Origin: Hydractinia symbiolongicarpus
Lineage: Eukaryota; Cnidaria; Hydrozoa; Anthoathecata; Hydractiniidae
NCBI RefSeq assembly: GCF_029227915.1
Contig: NC_079887.1
Location: 25,109,650-25,173,649 of the forward strand
Direction: 5' to 3'
DNA length: 64,000 bases
Of the stretch, positions 1 to 11,735 are shown in pieces. The notes beneath the pieces are model-generated. The model searched no databases. It saw only the letters and a program-made list of their open reading frames with translations, and was not told the origin of the DNA. Positions within the stretch are counted from its first letter, which is position 1; each line of letters begins with the position of its first letter. The position numbers and the translations under genes were made by a program.

Positions 1-9
1 ATTTGACAT

Positions 10-382
10 GATTGCCGGAAATCAGCGATTACACTTGGCGCTGTGGTAGCGCTTCACTTAAAAATATTAGATAAATAAGTCGTTCTTTACTGTGGGACCA
101 ATCCTGTCCGTTATCGCGAGCTGAAGAAATAGCGACAGTGTCAAAAACTACATTTCATTGACTTTCTAACGGTGTCAATCCGTTTGAGTTACAACGGTTG
201 GGTCACATATTCGTACCAACATGTATTTAACGATATTTTTCTGATATTACTAGGTTGTATGGCTTTTAACAGTGAAACCATTGACTGTGGGACGTAATTG
301 AACTGATTATGGACTGCGACCTTATAAATGTGAAAGTGAGACAATTGGACTCCAAGAAAAAAAATTCTTCTTAATTTGACGT
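10..382. repeat. Representative full satellite monomer (373 bp)
   Basis: This is the first complete unit, phased from GATTGCC to the base before the next GATTGCC at 383. Reading along it there are: a small dyad (GCGCT-gtggt-AGCGC); an A-rich stretch; ACTGTGGGACCAATCCT; a CpG-rich core that is usually TATCGCGCGCTGA (here TATCGCGAGCTGA); AGCGACAGTTTCAAAAACTA; CATTTCATTGACTTTCTAAC; GGTGTCAATCCGTTTGAG; ACAACGGTTGGGTCACATAT; TCGTACCAACATGTATTTAG; TTTTAACAGTGAAAC; GACTGTGGGACTTAATTG; and an A/T-rich end with CTCCAAGAA and TTCTTCTTAAT. Phase is arbitrary. Variable sites that mark subfamilies include the GAAATG, GACATG or GACGTG before ATTGCC, the AATTAAAAATTAAG versus ATTTAAAAATTTAG linker, and the 20 bases after CATGTATTT. 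Confidence 0.95.
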
Positions 383-2309
383 GATTGCCGGAAATCAGCG
401 ATTACACTGGGCGCTGTGGTAGCGCTTCATTTAAAAAAATAGATAAATAAGTCGTTCTTTACTGTGGGACCAATCCTAGCCGTTATCGCGCGCTGAAAAA
501 ATAGCGACAGTTTCAAAACCTACATTTCATTGACTTTCTAACGGTGTCAATCCGTTTTACTTACAACGGTTGGGTCACATATTCGTACCAACATGTATTT
601 AGCGATATTTATCTGATATTACTAGGTTGCATCGCTTTTAACAGTGAAACGATTGACTGTGGGATTTAATTGAACTAACTTTGGACTGTGCCCTGATAAA
701 TGTGATAAATGAGACAATTGGACTCCAAGAAAAAACATTCTTCCTAATTTGACGTGATTGCCGGAAATCAGCGATTACACTGGGCGCTGAGGTAGCGCTT
801 CATTTAAAAATTTAGATAAATAAGTCATTTCTTACTGTGGGACCAATCCTACCCGTTATCGCGCGCTAAAAAAATAGCGACAGTTTCGAAAACTACATTT
901 CATTGACTTTTGAACAGTGTCAATTCGTTTGGGTTACAACGGTTGGGTCACATCTTCGTACCAACATGTATTTAGCGATATTTTTCTGATATTACTAGGT
1001 TGTATGGCTTTTAACAGTGAAACCATTGACTGTGGGACTTAATTGAACTGATTATGGACTGTGACCTTATAAATGTGAAAGTGAGAAAATTGGACTCCAA
1101 GAAGTAACATTCTTCTTAATATGAAATGATTGCCGGAAATCAGCGATTACACTGGGCGCTGTTGTAGCGCTTCATTTAAAAATTTAGATAAATAAGTCGT
1201 TCTTTACTGTGGGACCAATCCTACCCGTCATCGCGCGCTGAAAAAATAGCGACAGTTTCAAAAACTACATTTCATTGACTTTCGAACGGTGTCAATTCGT
1301 TTGGGTTACAACGGTTTGGTCACATCTTCGTACCAACATGTATTTAGCGATATTTTTCTGATATTACTAGGTTCTATGGCTTTTAACAGTGAAACCATTG
1401 AATGTGGGATTTAATTGAACTAACTTTGGACTGTGCCCTGATAAATGTGATAAATGAGACAATTGGACTCCAAGAAAAAACATTCTTCCTATTTTCACGT
1501 GATTGCCGGAAATCAGCGATTACACTGGGCGCTGTGGTAGCGCTTCATTTAAAAATTTAGATAAATAAGTCATTTCTTACTGTGGGACCAATCCTAGCCG
1601 TTATCCCGCGCTGAAGCAGTAGAGACAATTTCAAAAACTACACTTCATTGACTTTCTAACGGTGTCAGTCCGTTTGAGTTACAACGGTTGGGTCACATAT
1701 TCGTACCAACATGTTTTTAGCGATATTTTTCTGATATTTCTAGGTTGTATGGCTTTTAACAGTGAAACGACTGACTGTGGGACTTAATTGAACTGATTAT
1801 GGATGTAACCTTATAAATGTAAAAGCGAGACAATTGGACTCCAAGAAAAAAAATTCTTCTTAATTTGACGTGATTGCCGGAAATCAGCGATTACACTGGG
1901 CGCTGTTGTAGCGCTTCATTTAAAAATTTAGATAAATAAGTCGTTCTTTACTGTGGAACCAATCCTACCCGTCATCGCGCGCTGAAAAAATAGCGACAGT
2001 TTCAAAAACTACATTTCATTGACTTTCGAACGGTGTCAATTCGTTTGGGTTACAACGGTTTGGTCACATCTTCGTACCAACATGTATTTAGCGATATTTT
2101 TCTGATATTACTAGGTTGTATGGCTTTTAACAGTGAAACCATTAACTGTGGGACTTAATTGAACTGATTATGGACTGTGACCTTATAAATGTGAAAGTGA
2201 GACAATTGGACTCCAAGAAGTAACATTCTTCTTAATATGAAATGATTGCCGAAACTCAGCGATTTCACTGGGCGCTGTGGTAGCGCTTCAATTAAAAATT
2301 AAGATAAAA

Positions 2310-4545
2310 AAGTCATTTTTTACTGTGGAACCAATCCTAGCCGTTATCGCGCGCTGAAGAAATAGCGACAGTTTCAAAAACTACATTTCATTAACTTTCT
2401 AACGATGACAGTTCGTTTGAATTTCAACAGTTGTGTCACACATTCGTACCAACATGTATTTAGCGATATTTATCTGATATTACTAGGTTGCATCGCTTTT
2501 AACAGTGAAACGATTGACTGTGGGACTTAATTGAACTAAATCTGGACTGCGACCTGATCAATGTGATAAATGACACAAATGGACTCCAAGAAATAACATT
2601 TTTCTTAATATGAAATGATTGCCGAAACTCAGCGATTACACTGGGCGCTGTGGTAGCGCTTCAATTAAAAATTAAGATAAAAAAGTCATTTTTTACTGTG
2701 GGACCAATCCTAGCTGTTATCGCGCGCTTAAGAAATAGCGACAGTTTCAAAAACTACACTTCGTTGACTTTCTAACGGTATCAATCCGTTTGAGTTACAA
2801 CGGTTGGGTCACATATTCGTACCAACATGTATTTAGCGACATTTTTCTGATATTACTAGGTTGTGTGGCTTTTAACAGTGAAACGATTGACTGTGGGACT
2901 TAATTGAACTAAATTTGGACAGTGACCTGATCAATGTGATAAATGACACAAATGAACTCCAAAGAAAAAGTTCTTCTTAATTTGACATGATTGCCGGAAA
3001 TCAGCGATTACACTGGGTGCTGTGGTAGCGCTTCATTAAAAAGTTTAGATAAATAAGTCGTTCTTTACTGTGGGACCAATCCTACCCGTTATCGCGCGCT
3101 GAAAAAATAGCGACAGTTTCAAAAACTACATTTCATTGACTTTCTAACGGTGTCAATCCGGTTGACTTACAACGGTTGGGTCACATATTCGTACCAACAT
3201 GTATTTAGCGATATTTTTCTGATATTACTAGGTTGTATGGCTTTTAACAGTGAAACCATTGACTGTGGGACTTAATTGAACTGATTATGGACTGTGACCT
3301 TATAAATGTGAAAGTCAGGCAATTGGAGTCCAAGAAATAACATTTTTCTTAATATGAAATGATTGCCGAAACTCAGCGATTACACTGGGCGCTGTGGTAG
3401 CGCTTCAATTAAAAATTAAGAGAAAAAAGTCATTTTTTACTGTGGAACCAATCCTAGCCGTTATCGCGCGCTGAAGAAATAGCGACAGTTTCAAAAACTA
3501 CATTTCATTAACTTTCTAACGATGACAGTTCGTTTGAATTTCAACAGTTGTGTCACACATTCGTACCAACATGTATTTAGCGATATTTATCTGATATTAC
3601 TAGGTTGCATCGCTTTTAACAGTGAAACGATTGACTGTGGGACTTAATTGAACTAAATCTGGACTGCGACCTGATCAATGTGATAAATGACACAAATGGA
3701 CTCCAAGAAATAACATTTTTCTTAATATGAAATGATTGCCGAAACTCAGCGATTACACTGGGCGCTGTGGTAGCGCTTCAATTAAAAATTAAGATAAAAA
3801 AGTCATTTTTTACTGTGGGACCAATCCTAGCTGTTATCGCGCGCTTAAGAAATAGCGACAGTTTCAAAAACTACACTTCGTTGACTTTCTAACGGTATCA
3901 ATCCGTTTGAGTTACAACGGTTGGGTCACATATTCGTACCAACATGTATTTAGCGACATTTTTCTGATATTACTAGGTTGTGTGGCTTTTAACAGTGAAA
4001 CGATTGACTGTGGGACTTAATTGAACTAAATTTGGACAGTGACCTGATCAATGTGATAAATGACACAAATGAACTCCAAAGAAAAAGTTCTTCTTAATTT
4101 GACATGATTGCCGGAAATCAGCGATTACACTGGGTGCTGTGGTAGCGCTTCATTAAAAAGTTTAGATAAATAAGTCGTTCTTTACTGTGGGACCAATCCT
4201 ACCCGTTATCGCGCGCTGAAAAAATAGCGACAGTTTCAAAAACTACATTTCATTGACTTTCTAACGGTGTCAATCCGGTTGACTTACAACGGTTGGGTCA
4301 CATATTCGTACCAACATGTATTTAGCGATATTTTTCTGATATTACTAGGTTGTATGGCTTTTAACAGTGAAACCATTGACTGTGGGACTTAATTGAACTG
4401 ATTATGGACTGTGACCTTATAAATGTGAAAGTCAGGCAATTGGAGTCCAAGAAATAACATTTTTCTTAATATGAAATGATTGCCGAAACTCAGCGATTAC
4501 ACTGGGCGCTGTGGTAGCGCTTCAATTAAAAATTAAGAGAAAAAA
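2310..4545. repeat. Two tandem copies of a 3-monomer, 1117-bp higher-order repeat
   Basis: The run around CCGTTATCGCGCGCTGAAG followed by the rare CATTAACTTTCTAACGATGA occurs at 2341 and again at 3458, an offset of 1117 bp. The match extends over all three monomers between, including private variants such as CAATCCGGTTGACTTAC and AAAGTCAGGCAATTGGAGTC. Only a few differences were seen by eye, for example GAAGTAAC/GAAATAAC near 2217-2223. The second copy stops matching the next unit near 4560, where the core changes to CTAGCTGTTATC. Edges are approximate because neighbouring monomers are also similar. Confidence 0.85.
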
Positions 4546-4570
4546 GTCATTTTTTACTGTGGGACCAATC

Positions 4571-7500
4571 CTAGCTGTTATCGCGCGCTGAAGAAATAGC
4601 GACAGTTTCACAAACTACATTTCATTGACTTTCTAACGGTGTCAGTCCGTTTCAGTTTCAACGGTTGGGTCACATATTCGTACCAACATGTATTTAGCGA
4701 TATTTATCTGATATTACTAGGTTGCATCGCTTTTAACAGTGAAACAATTGACTGTGGGATTTAATTGAACTAACTTTGGAGTGTGACCTGATAAATGTGA
4801 TAAATGAGGAAATTGGACTCCAAGAAATAACATTCTTCTTAATTTGACATGATTGCCGCAACTCACCGATTACACTGGGCGTTGTGGTAGCGCTTTATTT
4901 AAAAATTTAGATAAATAAGTCGTTCTTTACTGTGGGACCAATCCTACCCGTTATCGCGCGCTGAAAAAATAGCAACAGTTTCAAAAACTACATTTCATTG
5001 ACTTTCTAACGGTGTCAGTCCATTTGAGTTACAACGGTTGGGTCACATATTCGTACCAACATGTTTTTAGCGATATTTTTCTGATATTTCTAGGTTGTAT
5101 GGCTTTTAACAGTGAAACGACTGACTGTGGGACTTAATTGAACTGATTATGGATGTGACCTTATAAATGTAAAAGCGAGACAATTGGACTCTTCACCACT
5201 ATTTCATTTCATTGACTTTCTAACGGTGTCAGTCCATTTGAGTTACAACGGTTGGGTCACATATTCGTACCAACATGTTTTTAGCGATATTTTTCTGATA
5301 TTTCTAGGTTGTATGGCTTTTAACAGTGAAACGACTGACTGTGGGACTTAATTGAACTGATTATGGATGTGACCTTATAAATGTAAAAGCGAGACAATTG
5401 GACTCCAAGAAAAAAAATTCTTCTTAATTTGACGTGATTGCCGGAAATCAGCGATTACACTGAACGCTGTTGTAGCGCTTCATTTAAAAATTTAGATAAA
5501 TAAGTCGTTCTTTACTGTGGGACCAATCCTACCCGTCATCGCGCGCTGAAAAAATAGCGACAGTTTCAAAAACTACATTTCATTGACTTTCGAACGGTGT
5601 CAATTCGTTTGGGTTACAACGGTTTGGTCACATCTTCGTACCAACATGTATTTAGCGATATTTTTCTGATATTACTAGGTTGTATGGCTTTTAACAGTGA
5701 AACCATTGACTGTGGGACTTAATTGAACTGATTATGGACTGTGACCTTATAAATGTGAAAGTGAGACAATTGGACTCCAAGAAGTAACATTCTTCCTAAT
5801 ATGAAATGATTGCCGAAACTCAGCGATTACACTGGGCGCTGTGGTAGCGCTTCAATTAAAAATTAAGATAAAAAAGTCATTTTTTACTGTGGAACCAATC
5901 CTAGCCGTTATCGCGCGCTGAAGAAATAGCGACAGTTTCAAAAACTACATTTCATTAACTTTCTAACGGTGACAGTTCGTTTGAATTTCAACAGTTGTGT
6001 CACACATTCGTACCAACATGTATTTAGCGATATTTATCTGATATTACTAGGTTGCATCGCTTTTAACAGTGAAACGATTGACTGTGGGACTTAATTGAAA
6101 TGAATTTGGACAGTGACCTGATCAATGTGATAAATGACACAAATGAACTCCAAAAAAAAAGTTCTTCTTAATTTGACATGATTGCCGGAAATCAGCGATT
6201 ACACTGGGCGCTGTGGTAGCGCTTCAATTAAAAATTAAGATAAAAAAGTCATTTTTTACTGTGGGACCAATCCTAGCTGTTATCGCGCGCTGAAGAAATA
6301 GCGACAGTTTCACAAACTACATTTCATTGACTTTCTAACGGTGTCAGTCCGTTTCAGTTTCAACGGTTGGGTCACATATTCGTACCAACATGTATTTAGC
6401 GATATTTATCTGATATTACTAGGTTGCATCGCTTTTAACAGTGAAACAATTGACTGTGGGATTTAATTGAACTAACTTTGGAGTGTGACCTGATAAATGT
6501 GATAAATGAGGAAATTGGACTCCAAGAAATAACATTCTTCTTAATTTGACATGATTGCCGCAACTCACCGATTACACTGGGCGTTGTGGTAGCGCTTTAT
6601 TTAAAAATTTAGATAAATAAGTCGTTCTTTACTGTGGGACCAATCCTACCCGTTATCGCGCGCTGAAAAAATAGCAACAGTTTCAAAAACTACATTTCAT
6701 TGACTTTGTAACGGTGTCAGTCCGTTTGAGTTTCAACGGTTGGGTCACATATTCGTACCAACATGTATTTAGCGATATTTATCTGATAATACTAGGTTGC
6801 ATCGCTTTTAACAGTGAAACGATTGACTGTGGGATTTAATTGAACTAACTTTGGACTGTGACCAGATAAATGTGATAAATGAGGAAATTGGACTCCAAGA
6901 AATAACATTCTTCTTAATTTGACATGATTGCCGGAACTCAGCGATTACACTGGGCGTTGTGGTAGGGCTTCATTTAAAAATTTAGATAAATGAGTCGTTC
7001 TTTACTGTGGGACCAATCGTATTCGTTATCGCACGCTGAAGAATTAGCGACAGTTTCAAAAACTACACTTCATTGACTTTCTAACGGTATCAATCCGTTT
7101 GAGTTACAACGGTTGGGTCACATATTCGTACCAACATGTATTTAGCGACATTTTTCTGATATTACTAGGTTGTGTGGCTTTTAACAGTGAAACGATTGAC
7201 TGTGGGACTTAATTGAACTAAATTTGGACCGTGACCTGATCAATGTGATAAATGACACAAATGAACTCCAAAAAAAAAGTTCTTCTTAATTTGACATGAT
7301 TGCCGGAAATCAGCAATTACACTGGGTGCTGTGGTAGCGCTTCATTAAAGATATTAGATAAATAAGTCGTTCTTTACTGTGGCACCAATCCTACCCGTTA
7401 TCGCGCGCTGAAAAAATAGCGACAGTTTCAAAAACTACATTTCATTGACTTTCTAACGGTGTCAATCCGTTTGACTTACAACGGTTGGGTCACATATTCG

Positions 7501-9640
7501 TACCAACATGTATTTAGCGATATTTTTCTGATATTACTAGGTTGTATGGCTTTTAACTGTGAAACCATTGACTGTGGGACTTAATTGAACTGATTATGGA
7601 CTGTGACCTTATAAATGTGAAAGTCAGGCAATTGGACTCCAAGAAATAACATTTTTCTTAATTTGAAATGATTGCCGAAACTCAGCGATTACACTGGGCG
7701 CTGTGGTAGCGCTTCAATTAAAAATTAAGATAAAAAAGTCATTTTTTACTGTGGGACCAATCCTAGCTGTTTTCGCGCGCTTAAGAAATAGCGACAGTTT
7801 CACAAACTACATTTCATTGACTTTCTAACGGTGTCAGTCCGTTTCAGTTTCAACGGTTGGGTCACATATTCGTACCAACATGTATTTAGCGATATTTATC
7901 TGATATTACTAGGTTGCATCGCTTTTAACAGTGAAACAATTGACTGTGGGATTTAATTGAACTAACTTTGGACTGTGACCAGATAAATGTGATAAATGAG
8001 GAAATTGGACTCCAAGAAATAACATTCTTCTTAATTTGACATGATTGCCGGAACTCAGCGATTACACTGGGTGCTGTGGTAGCGCTTCAATTAAAAATTA
8101 AGATAAAAAAGTCATTTTTTAATGTGGGACCAATCCTAGCTGTTATCGCGCGCTTAAGAAATAGCGACAGTTTCACAAACTACATTTCATTGACTTTCTA
8201 ACGGTGTCAGTCCGTTTCAGTTTCAACGGTTGGGTCACATATTCGTACCAACATGTATTTAGCGATATTTATCTGATATTACTAGGTTGCATCGCTTTTA
8301 ACAGTGAAACAATTGACTGTGGGATTTAATTGAACTAACTTTGGACTGCGACCTGATAAATGTGATAAATGAGGAAATTGGACTCCAAGAAATAACATTC
8401 TTCTTAATTTGACATGATTGCCGGAACTCAGCGATTACACTGGGCATTGTGGTAGCGCTTTATTTAAAAATTTAGATAAATAAGTCGTTCTTTACTGTGG
8501 GACCAATCCTACCCGTTATCGCGCGCTGAAAAAATAGCGACAGTTTCAAAAACTACATTTCATTGACTTTCTAACGGTGTCAGTCCGTTTGAGTTTCAAC
8601 GGTTGGGTCACATATTCGTACCAACATGTATTTAGCGATATTTATCTGATATTACTAGGTTGCATCGCTTTTAACAGTGAAACGATTGACTGTGGGATTT
8701 AATTGAACTAACTTTGGACTGTGACCAGATAAATGTGATAAATGAGGAAAATGGACTCGAAGAAATAACATTCTTCTTAATTTGACATGATTGCCGGAAC
8801 TCAGCGATTACACTGGGCGTTGTTGTAGCGCTTCATTTAAAAATTTAGATAAATGAGTCGTTCTTTACTGTGGGACCAATCGTATTCGTTATCGCACGCT
8901 GAAGAATTAGCGACAGTTTCAAAAACTACACTTCATTGACTTTCTAACGGTATCAATCCGTTTGAGTTACAACGGTTGGGTCACATATTCGTACCAACAT
9001 GTATTTAGCGACATTTTTCTGATATTACTAGGTTGTGTGGCTTTTAACAGTGAAACGATTGACTGTGGGACTTAATTGAACTAAATTTGGACCGTGACCT
9101 GATCAATGTGATAAATGACACAAATGAACTCCAAAAAAAAAGTTCTTCTTAATTTGACATGATTGCCGGAAATCAGCGATTACACTGGGTGCTGTGGTAG
9201 CGCTTCATTAAAAAGTTTAGATAAATAAGTCGTTCTTTACTGTGGGACCAATCCTACCCGTTATCGCGCGCTGAAAAAATAGCGACAGTTTCAAAAACTA
9301 CATTTCATTGACTTTCTAACGGTGTCAATCCGTTTGACTTACAACGGTTGGGTCACATATTCGTACCAACATGTATTTAGCGATATTTTTCTGATATTAC
9401 TAGGTTGTATGGCTTTTAACAGTGAAACCATTGACTGTGGGACTTAATTGAACTGATTATGGACTGTGACCTCATAAATGTGAAAGTGAGGCAATTGGAC
9501 TCCAAGAAATAACATTTTTCTCAATATGAAATGATTGCCGAAACTCAGCGATTACACTGGGCGCTGTGGTAGCGCTTCAATTAAAAATTAAGATAAAAAA
9601 GTCATTTTTTACTGTGGGACCAATCCTAGCTGTTATCGCG
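4571..9640. repeat. Region of 4-monomer (~1490-bp) higher-order spacing
   Basis: The variant core CTAGCTGTTATCGCGCGC (one copy reads TGTTTTCGC), usually followed by AGTTTCACAAACTAC, lies at 4571, 6273, 7763, 8136 and 9626. Steps are 1702, 1490, 373 and 1490 bp. The first step is four monomers plus the extra 214-bp short unit near 5.0-5.4 kb, so three of the four steps are four-monomer steps. The 373-bp step at 7763-8136 is a single-monomer duplication. Interleaved monomers also match at these offsets but with more divergence than in the 1117-bp pair upstream, suggesting an older or partly overwritten tetramer HOR. Confidence 0.7.
4991..5404. repeat. Local 200-bp duplication forming a 214-bp truncated unit
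   Basis: Bases 4991-5190 (from CATTTCATTGAC to CAATTGGACT) recur at 5205-5404, separated by the 14 bases CTTCACCACTATTT. Normal spacing between equivalent points is 372 bp; here it is 214, so about 158 bp of one monomer is missing at the join. The 14-bp linker is either untemplated filler or a mutated remnant of the usual TTCAAAAACTA that precedes CATTTCATTG. The same 200-bp variant, with the rare ACATGTTTTTAGCGAT and CGACTGACTG, also occurs at about 1641-1840. Downstream of the join the sequence keeps following the 1641-2500 segment (offset 3564), so the join is a rearrangement breakpoint. Confidence 0.88.
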
Positions 9641-10983
9641 CGCTTAAGAAATAGCGACAGTTTCAAAAACTACATTTCATTGACTTTCTAACCGTGTCAG
9701 TCCGTTTAAGTTTCAACGGTTGGGTCACATACTCGTACCAACATGTATTTAGCGATATTTATCTGATATTACTAGGTTGCATCGCTTTTAACAGTGAAAC
9801 AATTGACTGTGGGATTTATTTGAACTAACTTTGGACTGTGACCTGATAAATGTGATAAATGAGGAAATTGGACTCCAAGAAATAACATTCTTCTTAATTT
9901 GACATGATTGCCGGAACTCACCGATTACACTGGGCGTTGTGGTAGCGCTTCATTTAAAAATTTAGATAAATGAGTCGTTCTTTACTGTATGACCAATCGT
10001 ATTCGTTATCGCACGCTGAATAATTAGCGACAGTTTCAAAAACTACACTTCATTGACTTTCCAACGGTATCAATCCGTTTGACTTACAAGGGTTGGGTCA
10101 CATATTCGTACCAACATGTATTTAGCGACATTTTGCTGATATTACTAGGTTGTGTGGCTTTTAACAGTGAAACGATTGAACTAAATTTGGACCATGACCT
10201 GATCAATGTGATAAATGACACAAATGAACTCCAAAAAAAAAGTTCTTCTTAATTTGACATGATTGCCGGAAATCAGCGATTACACTGGGCGCTGTGGTAG
10301 CGCTTCATTAAAAAGTTTAGATAAATAAGTCGTTCTTTACTGTGGGACCAATCCTACCCGTTATCGCGCGCTGAAAAAATAGCGACAGTTTCAAAAACTA
10401 CATTTCATTGACTTTCTAACGGTGTCAATCCGTTTGACTTACAACGGTTGGGTCACATATTCGTACCAACATGTATTTAGCGATATTTTTCTGATATTAC
10501 TAGGTTGTATGGCTTTCAACAATGAAACCATTGACTGTGGGACTTAATTGAACTGATTATGGACTGTGACCTTATAAATGTGAAAGTGAGGCAATTGGAC
10601 TCCAAGAAATAACATTTTTCTTAATATGAAATGATTGCCGGAACTCAGCGATTACACTGGGCGCTGTGGTAGCGCTTCAATTAAAAATTAAGATAAAAAA
10701 GTCATTTTTTACTGTGGGACCAATCGTAGCTGTTATCGCGCGCTTAAGAAATAGCGACAGTTTCAAAAACTACATTTCATTAACTTTCTAACGGTGACAG
10801 TTCGTTTGAGTTTCAACGGTTGGGTCACATATTCGTACCAACATGTATTTAGCGATATTTATCTGATATTACTAGGTTGCATCGCTTTTAACAGTGAAAC
10901 GATTGACTGTGGGACTTAATTGAACTGATTATGGACTGTGACCTTATAAATGTGAAAGTGAGGCAATTGGACTCCAAGAAAAA

Positions 10984-11735
10984 ACATTATTCTTAGTTTG
11001 ACGTGATTGCCGGAAATCAGCGAATACACTGTGCGTTGTGGTAGCGCTTCATTTAAAAATTTAGATAAATGAGTCGTTCTTTACTGTGGGACCAATCCTA
11101 TTCGTTATCGCACGCTGAAGAAATAGCGACAGTTTCAAAAACTACACTTCATTGACTTTCTAACGGTGTCAGTCCGTTTGAGTTTCAACGGTTGAGTCAC
11201 ATATTCGTACCAACATGTATTTAGCGATAATTATCTGATATTACTAGGTTGCATCGCTTTTAACAGTGAAACGATTGACTGTGGGATTTAATTGAACTAA
11301 CTTTGGACTGTGACCTGATAAATGTGATAAATAACACAAATGGACTCCTAGAAAAAACATTATTCTTAGTTTGACGTGATTGCCGGAAATCAGCGAATAC
11401 ACTGTGCGTTGTGGTAGCGCTTCATTTAAAAATTTAGATAAATGAGTCGTTCTTTACTGTGGGACCAATCCTATTCGTTATCGCACGCTGAGGAAATAGC
11501 GACAGTTTCAAAAACTACACTTCATTGACTTTCTAACGGTGTCAATCCGTTTGAGTTACGACGGTTGTGTCACATATTCGTACCAACATGTATTTAGCGA
11601 TATTTTTCTGATATTGCTAGGTCGTGTGGCTTTTAACAGTGAAACGATTGACTGTGGTACTTAATTGAGCTGATTATGGACTGTGACCTTATAAATGTGA
11701 AAGTGAGACAATTGGACTCCAAGAAATAACATTCT
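10984..11735. repeat. Adjacent duplicated monomer pair
   Basis: Two neighbouring monomers share private variants not seen elsewhere in the window: TCTTAGTTTGACGTG at 10991 and 11363, followed by GCGAATACACTGTGCGTTG. The offset is 372 bp, so this is a single-monomer tandem duplication. The second copy later diverges, with TCGTGTGGC and the TAATTGAGC form. Confidence 0.75.

Noticed and set aside
200-235. CENP-B box in the conserved TTCGTACCAACATG segment
   Set aside because: TTCG plus an A at the right distance is present, but the required CGGG part is missing in every monomer inspected.
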